A DNA stretch of 64,000 nt, from positions 1,302,001 through 1,366,000 of the forward strand of contig NZ_CP070496.1 of assembly GCF_016925535.1 (NCBI RefSeq), in the 5' to 3' direction. Numbering within the stretch: position 1 is the first letter of the stretch; each line of letters opens with the position of its first letter. This document shows, in pieces, positions 9,103 to 18,000 of the stretch. Made by a program: the position numbers and the translations under genes. The notes under the pieces are model-generated. The model was not told the origin of the DNA. It did not search any database and saw only the letters and a list, made by a program, of their open reading frames with translations. Origin of the DNA: Natronoglycomyces albus. GTDB taxonomy: Bacteria; Actinomycetota; Actinomycetes; Mycobacteriales; Micromonosporaceae.

Positions 9103-9612
9103 ATGACCGTTGAATCCGACGATGAACGCTGGATGCGCCACGCGATCGAGCTGGCGCGACACTGTCCGCCCTCGCCCGATGCCTTCAGCGTGGGGGCTGT
9201 CGTCGTCGTCGAAAACGAGGTTGTCGCCCAAGGGTACTCACGCCAAGATAACCCGCACGACCATGCCGAAGAGGTGGCATTGCGCGCCTTGCGGCTAGCG
9301 CCGGGCCGGGAAATGACTACCCAAGACGATCACATCGGTGGGGGAGACCTCACCGACGCCACAATTTATTCCACGATGGAACCATGTGGGGAGCGGGCCT
9401 CGCGGCCCATCCCTTGCGCCCAGCTCATCATCCAATCAGGACTAACGAGAGTCGTTTACGCCGTAGGCGAACCCACGACATTCGTCGCCGCCCCGCGCGG
9501 GGCACAACTCCTCCGAGAAGCTGGCTTGACCGTTGTCTACCTGCCAGAACTGGCCAAAGCGGCCCGCGAAGTCAGCAGACCCATAATGTTAGTTTGTAGA
9601 ATATGCCTTTGA
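9103..9612 (+). CDS. RibD-like cytidine/deoxycytidylate deaminase-fold protein
   Basis: 169 residues from ATG 9103. Earlier in-frame starts (9001, 9046) would overlap the divergent glnX start, so 9103 is preferred; its ribosome site is weak. The zinc-dependent deaminase motif is complete: HAE (His54, Glu56) and PCGER...C (Cys95, Cys105). The spacing between the two cysteines is close to that of the RibD deaminase domain rather than classic CDA, and no reductase domain follows. It should deaminate a pyrimidine or related ring, substrate unknown. It overlaps the sulfurtransferase gene by 10 nt, so the two are probably co-translated. Confidence 0.82.
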   Translation: MTVESDDERWMRHAIELARHCPPSPDAFSVGAVVVVENEVVAQGYSRQDNPHDHAEEVALRALRLAPGREMTTQDDHIGGGDLTDATIYSTMEPCGERASRPIPCAQLIIQSGLTRVVYAVGEPTTFVAAPRGAQLLREAGLTVVYLPELAKAAREVSRPIMLVCRICL

Positions 9613-10415
9613 TTACCGCCACCGAACTTGCCGAGCTGCTGGAAAGCAGCCCGCCACCGTGCGTTTTGGACATCCGTTGGCAACTTCAGAAACCCACTGA
9701 AGGCCGCGAAGCCTACAACGCGGGACACATCCCCGGGGCGGTGTTCCTGGACCTTGACGAAGACGTGTGCGGGCCGCCCGGCGAGGCGGGCCGCCACCCG
9801 TTGCCCGACCCCGAGAAACTCCAGGAATCCCTGCGTAGCGCTGGCATCAATAACGACTCCATCATCGTGTGCTACGACGATGGCCACTTTCTCTCCGCCG
9901 CCCGCACCTGGTGGACCCTACGTTGGGCCGGACTCAAGCACGTCTACGTCCTCGACGGCGGATACAAAAGCTGGGTCGACGAACGCCGTGAGGTCACCAC
10001 AGAGGCCCCTGAGGTCGAACCGGGCACCGTGGAGATCGAAACCGGTCATGAAACCGTGCTCAACGCCGAGGCCGCCGCCGTTTGGGCCGACCAGGGCAAG
10101 CTCGTCGACGTGCGCGACCGAGGACGCTACTTTGGGGAAAAGGAATTCATCGACCCAGTCGCGGGCCACATTCCCGGTGCCGGAAACCTGCCCTCCAGCG
10201 ACGACATTGACGACAAAGGTCGTTTCCTCACCAAAGGCCGTCTTCGCGATCGCTACCGCGACCACGTCGATACTGCGCTTTACTGTGGGTCAGGGGTGAC
10301 CGCCGCCCGCTCGGCTTTGGCGATGACCGTCGCCGGATACAAGGTGCCCCCGCTATACATTGGTTCATGGTCCAATTGGATCGCCGAGGACCGACCGGTT
10401 TCGTCAGGAGATTGA
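9603..10415 (+). CDS. sseA: Thiosulfate/3-mercaptopyruvate sulfurtransferase
   Basis: 270 residues, the normal length for a two-domain rhodanese. The N-terminal domain opens with VLDIRWQLQKPTEG and AYNAGHIPGAVFLDLDEDV; the C-terminal domain has the catalytic loop CGSGVTA around residue 232, the form seen in mercaptopyruvate/thiosulfate sulfurtransferases. It transfers sulfane sulfur to cyanide or thiols in the cytosol. The start lies inside the end of the deaminase gene and the stop is 1 nt before the lipoprotein start, so the three genes form a tight unit. The symbol reflects family membership; the preferred donor cannot be told from sequence. Confidence 0.88.
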   Translation: MPLITATELAELLESSPPPCVLDIRWQLQKPTEGREAYNAGHIPGAVFLDLDEDVCGPPGEAGRHPLPDPEKLQESLRSAGINNDSIIVCYDDGHFLSAARTWWTLRWAGLKHVYVLDGGYKSWVDERREVTTEAPEVEPGTVEIETGHETVLNAEAAAVWADQGKLVDVRDRGRYFGEKEFIDPVAGHIPGAGNLPSSDDIDDKGRFLTKGRLRDRYRDHVDTALYCGSGVTAARSALAMTVAGYKVPPLYIGSWSNWIAEDRPVSSGD

Positions 10416-10416
10416 C

Positions 10417-11088
10417 ATGACTTTGCATCTGCCAGGCCTCCCGCGCGCGGGCGTCGCCGTGCTCGCGGCATCGTTGCTGGCGCTGGCCAGCTGTTCCAGT
10501 GACGCTGATCCCGACGCGAACGGTGATCAGGACCCGGCGGATGTCGAACAGACCAACGACGCCGAAGACGAGGGAAATGGTGAGCCCGCGGAACTGGAAC
10601 TGGATCTTGAGGCCGCCGGAGGAATCTGCGCGCTCATTGACCCAGAGCTTTTGACCAGTGCCACCGGCGTCGAGTTCACCTCCGCCTCCGGGTTCTACGA
10701 TGGTGGCGAGGACATCGGCAGCTGTGCGGTGCAGACCAACGTGGGAACATTCCCCGACCTCACCTTGGCCCTCGCGGCAGCTGAAGTGAGTCCGGAGACG
10801 TTCGAGGACGAGATGGTCTCCGACGCCGAGGAACTGGACGATCTGGGCGATGCCGCCTTCGAGCTTTTCCTCTCCGGAGGCGACACCTCTGGGCCCGCGC
10901 TAGAAATCGGGTGGCTCTCGGACGGCTATGTCTTTGAGATGCGCTACACCAGCGCCGAGGGGACCGAACTGGACGATCTTGAGGATTCCTCCGCCGACCT
11001 GCTCGAGCTGGCGCAGGCAATCGACGCGGCGTGGGAAGACTGGGAACCCACCGATGAGAGTGAAGAACTCGAAGAAGAGGACGACTAG
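10417..11088 (+). CDS. Acidic putative lipoprotein of unknown function
   Basis: 223 residues from ATG 10417, chosen because CAGGAG sits 6 nt upstream. The signal peptide ends in the lipobox LASC (Cys26). A strongly acidic linker (residues about 29-65) leads to a folded region beginning GGICALIDPELLTSATGVEF, with a second Cys in IGSCAVQT. The spacing resembles DUF3558-type actinobacterial lipoproteins, but this is a weak impression. The C-terminus is again Glu/Asp-rich. It is expected on the outer face of the membrane. No function is assigned. Confidence 0.8.
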   Translation: MTLHLPGLPRAGVAVLAASLLALASCSSDADPDANGDQDPADVEQTNDAEDEGNGEPAELELDLEAAGGICALIDPELLTSATGVEFTSASGFYDGGEDIGSCAVQTNVGTFPDLTLALAAAEVSPETFEDEMVSDAEELDDLGDAAFELFLSGGDTSGPALEIGWLSDGYVFEMRYTSAEGTELDDLEDSSADLLELAQAIDAAWEDWEPTDESEELEEEDD

Positions 11089-11135
11089 TCAGCGCCAGGG
11101 GCTAACATGAGGCCGCGCAGGCAAACGTAAGCGCA

Positions 11136-11175
11136 CTGGAGGGCCACCGCATTTTCATCTGCGGTGGCCCTCCAG
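11136..11175. terminator. Bidirectional terminator between lipoprotein gene and ideR
   Basis: A perfect 16-bp stem (11136-11151 with 11160-11175) has an 8-nt loop, TTTTCATC. It sits between convergent genes, 48 nt after the lipoprotein stop and about 100 nt from the ideR stop, so it can serve both. Confidence 0.85.
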
Positions 11176-11274
11176 CAGTTCAATGACTATGTGAATATGG
11201 CCAGGTAGTGGCGATGAGGCCACCGAGTACCGTGCGGCGGACCATCGGGGCTGTGGCGCTTGGCAGGCAGGTCC

Positions 11275-11961
11275 TTAGTCAGCCGCGACCGCGAAGATGC
11301 GGGCTGCCACTGATTCGTCGAGTCGCAAAGGCTCTGTGGTGCCTTTGACCGAAACATCGCCGCCGTCCTTGGACACGGTCACGATGGCGCCGGGATCGGT
11401 GCCAGCCTTGCGTAGTCGCGCAAGTAGTTCTGGTTCGACCTGAATGCTCTCGCACAGGCGAGTCACGCGCACGTTCGCGCCGTCCTCGATGTCGCTCAGC
11501 GGCTTCTCGCCGCTTTCATCGGTTACCGGCTTAGCTTGTGGATCAAGGGCTTCTAGGCCGGGAATAACGTTGCCATAGGGGGAATGGGTGGGGCCCTTGA
11601 GCAGGTCGTAAACCTTCTGTTCCACAGTGTCACTCATGACGTGTTCCCACTTGCACGCCTCATTGTGTGTGTATTCGTAGTCCATGCCAATAATGTTGAC
11701 CAGCAGGAGCTCGGCCAAGCGGTGTTTACGCATGACCGCGACGGCTTGCCGTCGGCCCTCTTCGGTCAGTTCCAAGTGGCGGTCGCTCTTGACATGCAAC
11801 AGATCGTCGCGCTGCATTCGGGCGACGGTTTGGCTGACAGTGGGGCCGCTTTGTTGCAACCGTTCGGCGATGCGGGCTCGCAGCGCGGGCACACCTTCCT
11901 CTTCCAATTCCAGGATGGTGCGCAAGTACATTTCAGTGGTGTCAACGAGGTCTGTCGTCAC
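11275..11961 (-). CDS. ideR: Iron-dependent repressor of the DtxR/IdeR family
   Basis: 228 residues. The N-terminal winged helix is nearly canonical (LVDTTEMYLRTILELEEEGV...GPTVSQTVARM), followed by the dimerisation and metal-binding domain (HRLAELLLV...ACKWEHVMSD) and a C-terminal SH3-like domain from about residue 150. Cys, Glu and His residues of the ancillary and primary metal sites are visible in the EACKWEHVM segment. It should bind Fe(II) and repress iron uptake genes. Its position just downstream of sigB on the same strand matches the classical actinobacterial sigB-ideR pair. Confidence 0.95.
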   Translation of the reverse strand: MTTDLVDTTEMYLRTILELEEEGVPALRARIAERLQQSGPTVSQTVARMQRDDLLHVKSDRHLELTEEGRRQAVAVMRKHRLAELLLVNIIGMDYEYTHNEACKWEHVMSDTVEQKVYDLLKGPTHSPYGNVIPGLEALDPQAKPVTDESGEKPLSDIEDGANVRVTRLCESIQVEPELLARLRKAGTDPGAIVTVSKDGGDVSVKGTTEPLRLDESVAARIFAVAAD

Positions 11962-12029
11962 GCCTGGGTTCCTTCTTCATAGCCTTGAGCGGGGCGGGCG
12001 GGGTGGTCGGATTCCGCCAAAACCCCTGC

Positions 12030-12063
12030 GGGTATCGATCATACCCTTGACACCCTTCATACC
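12030..12063 (-). promoter_or_regulatory. Iterated GGGTATGA motif and palindrome upstream of ideR
   Basis: About 70-100 nt upstream of the ideR start, GGGTAT (12030-12035) faces ATACCC (12041-12046) around CGATC. On the plus strand the string CATACCC recurs 18 nt further on. The spacing suggests a protein-binding or promoter element. No match to a known iron-box consensus is claimed. The remaining sigB-ideR gap (11962-12231) shows no gene. Confidence 0.3.
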
Positions 12064-12231
12064 CCTCAGCTATGACAACCCGGCGGCCCTGGTTATTCCA
12101 CCATTGTGCGCGGCACTGTCCGGTAGCGTCGTCTTCGACGCACTGTGGGCCTTGTTGTCACTTTGCGTAGGTTTTTCCGTTTAGTGGTTGGGGTCACCGG
12201 CAGCGTCCTCGGTACGGGCCACCCCCGTGTT

Positions 12232-13260
12232 TCAAGCGACGTAGTCAGCCAAGTGCCCGGCGAAATCGGGTTGCCGCAGCCGTGCCAGCGCCCCCTTTTC
12301 GATCTGGCGCACCCTTTCACGAGAGAGCCCAAAGTCTGCCGAGACCTCCTCTAGGGTTCGTTGACGGCCGTCGTCGAGCCCGAATCGCAGGCGCAACACT
12401 CCACGTTCGCGGGCGGGAAGGCTGTCCAAGGCGGACTGAATCTGGCGGCGTAGCAAGGCGTAGGTGACGGAGCTCTCCTCGGAGCCTTCCACGTCGTTGG
12501 GCATGTAGGCGACCAAATCTCCCAGCGACGTCGACTCATCGTCGCCGACGGTCTGGTCGAGACTAACCGGTTCCCGGTCGTAGGTGACCAGCTCCAAGAT
12601 GCGCTCGGGTTTGACGTCGATTTCGGCGGCGAGTTCGTCGTTGTTGGGCTCGCGGCCCAACACTTCCCGCAGCTCGTGCCGGGCCCGGTTCATGCGCTTG
12701 ATCTGCTCCACAGTGTGGGCCGGGATGCGTATCGTGCGACCTTGGTCGATCATGGCGCGAGTGATGGCCTGACGGATCCACCAGGTGGCGTAGGTGGAGA
12801 ATTTGTATCCCTTGAGGTAGTCGAACTTCTCCACTGCTCGGATGAGACCGAGGTTGCCCTCTTGAATCAAGTCCAATAGCGACACGCCGCGGCCGGTGTA
12901 GCGCTTCGCGACGCTGACGACAAGGCGCAGATTGGACTTCAGCATGATGTTCTTTGACGTCTGACCTTGGGCGACGATCCAATTGAGTTCGCGTCGTTCG
13001 CGGGGGTTCTCAGTTAGATCCATCTTGTGCGCTGCCATGAGGCCCGCTTCGATGGCCTTGGAGTGTTCGACCTCTTCGGCGGCGGTCAAGAGGCGGTGTT
13101 TGCCGATGCCGTTGAGGTAGGCACGGACGGAGTCTCCGGAATAGGTTGAGGTGGTTTTGGGACGCGTTTCTTCGAAATCGACGTCGGTGAGGTTGAATCC
13201 GGCGTCTTCGCGTGAGCTTGACGGGCGGCTTAGCTGGTTGGTGTCTTTGACCGGAGCCAT
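12232..13260 (-). CDS. sigB: Group 2 RNA polymerase sigma factor, SigB type
   Basis: 342 residues from ATG 13258-13260, chosen because GAAAGG lies 9 nt upstream; a TTG at 13269 would abut that site. Region 1.2 (SVRAYLNGIGKHRLL), region 2 ([39 protein letters not shown]...[10 protein letters not shown]), region 3 and region 4 (RERGVLRLRFGLDDG...SRERVRQIEKGALARLR) are all present. It lacks the Lys/Ala-rich N-terminal region of the principal sigma factor at 21899-23524, so it is the alternative general-stress or stationary type. It lies 5 nt after the TRIC gene and upstream of ideR. Confidence 0.94.
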   Translation of the reverse strand: MAPVKDTNQLSRPSSSREDAGFNLTDVDFEETRPKTTSTYSGDSVRAYLNGIGKHRLLTAAEEVEHSKAIEAGLMAAHKMDLTENPRERRELNWIVAQGQTSKNIMLKSNLRLVVSVAKRYTGRGVSLLDLIQEGNLGLIRAVEKFDYLKGYKFSTYATWWIRQAITRAMIDQGRTIRIPAHTVEQIKRMNRARHELREVLGREPNNDELAAEIDVKPERILELVTYDREPVSLDQTVGDDESTSLGDLVAYMPNDVEGSEESSVTYALLRRQIQSALDSLPARERGVLRLRFGLDDGRQRTLEEVSADFGLSRERVRQIEKGALARLRQPDFAGHLADYVA

Positions 13261-13265
13261 AAGTG

Positions 13266-14024
13266 TCAACCTTTCGCTGTGTCTCTATCCCGCATTACGG
13301 GGCACTGGGAACTGAGATCACTAGCTTGACCTGAAAAAGGCTCGGTGAAACCCCTTGGATTCAGAAGTGGCACAAACCCGGGATATAAATTTTCGCCTCC
13401 ACCGTGGAATCGTGGCTTGGGCGCGTGCCAGCGATATTTGAGCGCTATGAGGCGGACGGTGAAAACCGACATCGCCGCGCCCAAGGCGATGACCATTCGG
13501 CCCGTGTCGTCGTCGAGGTGTTGACCCAAGACTACGATGACCGCGCCACCCAGTGAGGCCAGCGCGTAGAAGTCGCGTTGCAAGACGATGGGGATCTCGT
13601 GGGTGAGTACGTCACGCAGGATGCCGCCACCGACGCCGGAGATGACCCCGATGAAACACGCGCCGAGGGTGGGTACCCCGTAATCGAGGGCCTTGTGGGT
13701 GCCAATGACGGTAAAGAGAGCCAGTCCCGCCGCGTCTAGGACGAGCATGGAGATCCGCATGCGGTTGACTGCCGGGTGCAGCCAGAAGACGATGACAGCG
13801 ACGGTCATCGCCGTGACCGGATAGCGCCAATCGGCGAAGAAAAGGGGCGGGGTCGAGCCGATGACGATGTCACGGATCATGCCGCCGCCCAACGCGGTGA
13901 GTGCGCCAATGACGCACACCCCGAACAGGTCCAGGCGTTTGGTGACGGCCGCCGTCGCCCCGGACGCCGCGAAGACCGCGACGCCCGTCAGATCGGCGAT
14001 GGTGATGACCAGTGAATTGTCCAC
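13266..14024 (-). CDS. UPF0126/TRIC-family membrane protein with extended C-terminus
   Basis: 252 residues. The family repeats are clear: GALTALGGGMIRDIVIG...PPLFFADWRYP and ISGVGGGILRDVLTHEIPIVLQRDFYALASLGGA, with about seven membrane segments. Members are bacterial relatives of trimeric intracellular cation channels or glycine-related transporters. The usual length is about 205-215 residues. Here about 40 extra residues, rich in Pro, Gly and Phe, run to 5 nt before sigB; this part probably also carries sigB promoter sequence. The start is GTG 14022-14024 with an AAGG-like site close upstream. It is likely co-transcribed with sigB. Confidence 0.85.
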   Translation of the reverse strand: MDNSLVITIADLTGVAVFAASGATAAVTKRLDLFGVCVIGALTALGGGMIRDIVIGSTPPLFFADWRYPVTAMTVAVIVFWLHPAVNRMRISMLVLDAAGLALFTVIGTHKALDYGVPTLGACFIGVISGVGGGILRDVLTHEIPIVLQRDFYALASLGGAVIVVLGQHLDDDTGRMVIALGAAMSVFTVRLIALKYRWHAPKPRFHGGGENLYPGFVPLLNPRGFTEPFSGQASDLSSQCPVMRDRDTAKG

Positions 14025-14257
14025 ACCTTGGGTTATAACAAGCGCGAGAGCTCATCGGCCCACGTTTGTGACGATTCTCCCCCTGTTTTGCCTGCTCATC
14101 CAGCATGCGGGTCTGGCCGGTCCCACGAAGTTCGGGCGGGGCGGGCTCTGGAACTGGTTTCGGCGGTGACGAGGAGATCCTTCGTGCCACCACCGAGACG
14201 AGGAGAACCGAATACGAATTCTCAGCGCGTGCGGCCGCTATGCCCCACCGGGCAGAT

Positions 14258-14512
14258 CTACTTCTTCATTTTGGCGAAGATCTCTTTGCACGCCGGACAG
14301 ATGGGGAAGCGCTCGGGGTCTCGACTGGGGACCCACATTTTGCCGCACAGTGCTTTGACCGGCACTCCGTCCACCATTGCCGCCATGAGTTTCTCACGAG
14401 GCACATAGTGCGAAAAGCGCTCCTCGTCCCCGTCCTCATAGCGGTAGTCCGGTTTGGTTTCCGTCTGCTCATCGAGCATCGTGGAGGTACCGGTCGTGGG
14501 AAGCTCGCTCAC
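14258..14512 (-). CDS. DUF3039 family small protein
   Basis: 84 residues from GTG 14510-14512, chosen because AGGAG lies 10 nt upstream. Cys residues in VKALCGKMWVPSRD and FPICPACKEIF suggest a small metal-binding fold. The family is common in actinobacteria near sigB; function is unknown. It has no signal or membrane segment. It lies between the DUF3099 gene (55 nt upstream) and the TRIC gene (233 nt downstream), all on one strand. The 233-nt gap shows nothing recognisable. Confidence 0.85.
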   Translation of the reverse strand: MSELPTTGTSTMLDEQTETKPDYRYEDGDEERFSHYVPREKLMAAMVDGVPVKALCGKMWVPSRDPERFPICPACKEIFAKMKK

Positions 14513-14567
14513 CTTGAATCCACTCCTAAAATCTGCTGACCCCTGAATTTTGCCACGCGGGCGAGAT

Positions 14568-14915
14568 TCAGTCCGCATCGATCGTGCGATGGGGCTTTTC
14601 CGAGTCGCTCAGAGCGGGAGGCTCGGAGGCGGTGGAACGGGCCTTGTACTTGGCAAACAGGCGCCGGTCTTTCTTGACCTGGCTATCGTTGGCCAGCATC
14701 ACGGCCAGCCATGGGACGACCGCCATCGCGACCAAGCCCACGGTAAGCCACAGCCACAGCAATGGTGCCTCGACGATGACCAGAATGCCGCAGGCTACGA
14801 CCGCGAAGACGCGAATCCCCATCATGATCATGTACTTGGTCGTCCGTGCGCGTCGCTGCTCCTCCGGCGAGACGCGGACGTCGGTGATGATGGGTGTCGC
14901 CTTGTCCCGAGTCAT
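14568..14915 (-). CDS. DUF3099 family membrane protein
   Basis: 115 residues from ATG 14913-14915; longer in-frame starts lack family similarity. The N-terminus ITDVRVSPEEQRRAR followed by YMIMMGIRVFAVVACGILVIV and a second hydrophobic stretch (LWLWLTVGLVAMAVVPWLAVML) is the DUF3099 pattern: two membrane helices with a basic C-terminal tail. Function is unknown. An equivalent small membrane protein lies beside sigB and DUF3039 in mycobacteria as I recall it. The ribosome site (AAAGGT) is very close to the start, so initiation may be weak or leaderless. Confidence 0.82.
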   Translation of the reverse strand: MTRDKATPIITDVRVSPEEQRRARTTKYMIMMGIRVFAVVACGILVIVEAPLLWLWLTVGLVAMAVVPWLAVMLANDSQVKKDRRLFAKYKARSTASEPPALSDSEKPHRTIDAD

Positions 14916-15106
14916 ACCTTTAGCGTGACACGTTTTTCTCCACGTGCAAGGAACAGGCCAAACAATTGCGACGCGCGTTATTCCGGCGCTGAGGATCGCA
15001 GAGGCGTCCACGGTATCGCGCCTCGCTTTTTGCCCTAGTGCCGTTGCACACCGACAGCATCGGGCCGCGTGGATGGTTCTGTGAAGACCAGTGCCATCAT
15101 GAACCT

Positions 15107-15529
15107 ATGCGCGCAGTGATTCAAACGGTGTCAAGTGCCTCAGTGACGGTCGAGGAGCAGGTTGTCGGCAGCATTGAGAGTGGCCTGTTGGTACTCCTTG
15201 GGGTCACTCATGACGATACGGTCCAGACAGCCAAGCAAATCGCTGGCAAGATTTGGAACTTGCGCATCATGGCCCAGGAGAAGTCCGCCTCCGACCTTGG
15301 CGCGCCGATCTTGCTGGTCAGCCAGTTCACCCTATATGCCGATACCCGCAAGGGACGGCGTCCCAGTTGGAAGAACGCGGCCCCCGGTCCCGTTTCCGAG
15401 CCACTTGTCGAAGCCACGGTCGCTGCCTTGCGTGATCTGGGCGCCAAGGTCGAGACCGGGCAATTCGGGGCGTTTATGGAAGTGGCGTCGGTGAACCAGG
15501 GGCCCAACACGATCATTTTGGAGTTGTGA
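15107..15529 (+). CDS. dtd: D-aminoacyl-tRNA deacylase
   Basis: 140 residues from ATG 15107 (MRAVIQ), the family's usual start; the longer upstream frame is not conserved-looking. Diagnostic motifs are [12 protein letters not shown] and the Gly-Pro loop NQGPNTII near the C-terminus. The enzyme hydrolyses D-aminoacyl-tRNAs in the cytosol, keeping D-amino acids (and Gly-tRNA-Ala errors) out of translation. No good ribosome site is seen. The gene is convergent with the first lipoprotein gene, whose stop is only 10 nt away, and no terminator separates them. Confidence 0.93.
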   Translation: MRAVIQTVSSASVTVEEQVVGSIESGLLVLLGVTHDDTVQTAKQIAGKIWNLRIMAQEKSASDLGAPILLVSQFTLYADTRKGRRPSWKNAAPGPVSEPLVEATVAALRDLGAKVETGQFGAFMEVASVNQGPNTIILEL

Positions 15530-15539
15530 GCTCGCGGGG

Positions 15540-16658
15540 CTACTCGGCCAGGGCGATTTGCGCCTGGTTGAGCGCGGCCTCCATCTGATCGCGCCAGATA
15601 AAGATGTCCGTCTCATGCTCCAGTACGATCGCGGCGGTCAACTGGTCCCATTCGTGCTGCATAATCGCTCGGTAGTCAACATCGTCGGCGCAGCTAGCGA
15701 CATCGAGGGCGAAAGCGATCTCGCGTTCGGCCGCCTCGTCGAAATCCCACGGCGCGTCCGCGGGCGGCGGGACGCTCAGGTGGTCGAATTGCCCGATATC
15801 CCACGGCTGTTCGGACCCGGTGCCGGGTGGGTCGGGGTAGAAACTGCGCACATAGGCCCACATCCCATACAGTTCCGGAAACGACGGGTGGCCCCGGTCG
15901 GTCATGCACTCATCCCATGCACGGTGGACTTCGTTGGCCTCCCGGGTGGGGAAGTCCAACTCGTAGGCGACCAAGTTCAGCCCCTCGGGCACCGGGGGCG
16001 CCGCTGAGGCCGAAGTGATGTCGTCGGGTTCGATACCCTCCAAGCCTGGCGCGCCCACTCCGTAGATTTGGCTAGCGACGATCCCACGACAGCCGCCGAA
16101 CGCCACTGGGTCGGCCTCCTGCAGCTCTAGGATCTCCTCCGGAGTCAGGTCGGAGTGGTCGGGCTGCTCGTGACCGTTCATGGTCTCCCAGTAAGCCTCG
16201 CCGTAGCCTCGTCCCTGCGCCACGAATTCCTCTGGTGCGATTTCGGAGTGCCGAAAGTCCTCGGCACTGTACTCGATCCACTGGTCTTTTATCCCGAGCC
16301 CACGCTCGGCCGCCTCCTGTGACGTCGGCAGGTCGGCAATTTGTGGCGGGGGAGAGCCGGGCGTCGCGTACACCACGTAGAAGTCTTCCTCAGTGCGCGG
16401 TGGCTCATGGTGAACGAAGAATCCCTCGTCTTCCATGCACTGCCGCTCCATCCTCGATGTCGTTAGCGACAAGTGGTTGCGCATCTCCTCGATGTCGGCC
16501 ATCACGGAGCTGAGGCGCACGATCTCCGAATCGGAGACCAGATTCGTGGTAGCGGCATCCTCGGCCTCGTCCGAGCCGGAGCCACACGCGCTGGCCACCA
16601 GTAGTGCCCCGAGCGCGACGGTCACTTTCGTCGTTGTTATTCGATGACTTTTTCTCAT
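15540..16658 (-). CDS. Lipoprotein paralogue 1 of a tandem triplet, unknown family
   Basis: 372 residues from ATG 16656-16658; an ATG at 16676 in frame is also possible and neither has a clear ribosome site. The signal ends in the lipobox ASAC. The mature protein is acidic and shares landmarks with the two genes upstream: MADIEEMRNHL, RQCMEDEGF, FGGCRGIVASQIYGVG, WDECMTDRGHPS, ASCADDVDY, MQHEWDQL and WRDQMEAA. Four Cys of the mature protein are conserved in all three. It should be anchored outside the membrane. I do not recognise the family. Confidence 0.85.
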   Translation of the reverse strand: MRKSHRITTTKVTVALGALLVASACGSGSDEAEDAATTNLVSDSEIVRLSSVMADIEEMRNHLSLTTSRMERQCMEDEGFFVHHEPPRTEEDFYVVYATPGSPPPQIADLPTSQEAAERGLGIKDQWIEYSAEDFRHSEIAPEEFVAQGRGYGEAYWETMNGHEQPDHSDLTPEEILELQEADPVAFGGCRGIVASQIYGVGAPGLEGIEPDDITSASAAPPVPEGLNLVAYELDFPTREANEVHRAWDECMTDRGHPSFPELYGMWAYVRSFYPDPPGTGSEQPWDIGQFDHLSVPPPADAPWDFDEAAEREIAFALDVASCADDVDYRAIMQHEWDQLTAAIVLEHETDIFIWRDQMEAALNQAQIALAE

Positions 16659-16793
16659 GTGGCAATGACGAGTCATTTCAGCGCGACAGTTGCAAATATA
16701 TGGAGAGTGTTACCTCATTGTGTCCATTGAGGTTGCGTTATGGACGACGGGAGACTGAGGCAATTCGATACCGCTCCGGTCCACCTAGCGTCG

Positions 16794-17900
16794 CTACTGC
16801 GCCAATAGGGACTGTGCTTGGATTTGCGCAGCCTCCATCTGATCTCGCCACACGAAGATTTCAGTCTCATGGTCCAATATGACCTGGGCACTCAACTGGT
16901 CCCACTCATGCTGGGTGATCTGGCGATACTCCGTATCATCAGCGCATTCGGCCACGTCTAGAGCGAACTCGATTTCCCGCTTTCTGGCCTCGTCGAATGG
17001 CCAAGGCCCACCCTCAGGTCGTGGCAAGGCCAGCTCTGGAGCGAACTGGCCCACATCCCAGGGCTGATCGGTGTTCGTTCCGGGTGGGTCCTCATAGAAG
17101 CCCCGCGCGTACAGAAGCGCCGCATAGGTCTCCGGAATTGAGGGGTGGCCACGATCGTTCAGGCACTCTTCCCACAAGCGATGTGCATCGTCGATTGGCG
17201 GGGTAGGGAAGTCCATATCCCAATACTGCAAGTACAGGTCCTCCGGAAGCGGGGGCTCGGAAAGTGGGTCAGTTATATCGGCCGGCTCGATACCGTCTAG
17301 TCCATCCGCGCCCACGCCGTAGATTTGGGCGGCCACGAGGCCACTGCAGCCGCCTGCGGCTACTGGGTCGGCTTGGATGTCTTCCAGGATCTCTTCGGGC
17401 GACATTGAGCTATAGTCGAGGCGTTCTTTGCCGTTCATCGCCTCGTAATATGCATCGTTGTACTCTTTTCCACGTTCTTCCCAACCCGGGTGAGCAAGGT
17501 GAGGGTTGCGGAAGTCACCTGAGCTGTGCTCGATCCACTCATCGGCGATGCCCAGGCCGGTTTCTTCGGCCTCAGCCACCGAAGGAAGATATTCGATCAG
17601 GATCGGTGGTGTACCGGGTGAACCGTAGCGTTCGAAGTCGGAGGGTTGGGGAACCAAGGTCTCACCGTGAAAGTCGAAGCCCTGGTCCTCCATGCACTGC
17701 CGCTTCAGACGCTGGGTTGCGTACGTGAGCTCATTGGAAGTCGTGTTTATATCGACCATGACTGTGCGCAACCGGTCAAGTTCCGACTGCGGAATGTGTT
17801 CGGGTTCCTCGGAGTCCTCAGTGCTTGCCGTCATGGAACATGACGTGAGAACTATGGCAAGGCATAGGGCTGAGGCGGCATGGGCACTTCGTTTACTCAT
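16794..17900 (-). CDS. Lipoprotein paralogue 2 of a tandem triplet, unknown family
   Basis: 368 residues. The signal ends in the lipobox LTSC (Cys21). Shared landmarks are MVDINTTSNEL, RQCMEDQGFDFHGE, AGGCSGLVAAQIYGVG, WEECLNDRGHPSIPE, AECADDTEY, TQHEWDQLSAQ and WRDQMEAAQ. It is closer to paralogue 1 than to paralogue 3 in the GGC-IYGVG and RGHPS blocks. Gaps of 135 and 100 nt to its neighbours leave room for separate promoters. Pairs of residues around each conserved Cys suggest disulfides in the exported protein. Function unknown. Confidence 0.85.
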   Translation of the reverse strand: MSKRSAHAASALCLAIVLTSCSMTASTEDSEEPEHIPQSELDRLRTVMVDINTTSNELTYATQRLKRQCMEDQGFDFHGETLVPQPSDFERYGSPGTPPILIEYLPSVAEAEETGLGIADEWIEHSSGDFRNPHLAHPGWEERGKEYNDAYYEAMNGKERLDYSSMSPEEILEDIQADPVAAGGCSGLVAAQIYGVGADGLDGIEPADITDPLSEPPLPEDLYLQYWDMDFPTPPIDDAHRLWEECLNDRGHPSIPETYAALLYARGFYEDPPGTNTDQPWDVGQFAPELALPRPEGGPWPFDEARKREIEFALDVAECADDTEYRQITQHEWDQLSAQVILDHETEIFVWRDQMEAAQIQAQSLLAQ

Positions 17901-18000
17901 GCATGATTGACGTCCTATCGCTCGGCTATGGTTGCACCAGTTAACTGAGGAGCCCGCTCAGTGTCCACTTGGGATGTAAGAGGTTTCCCGCGACGTTCGC

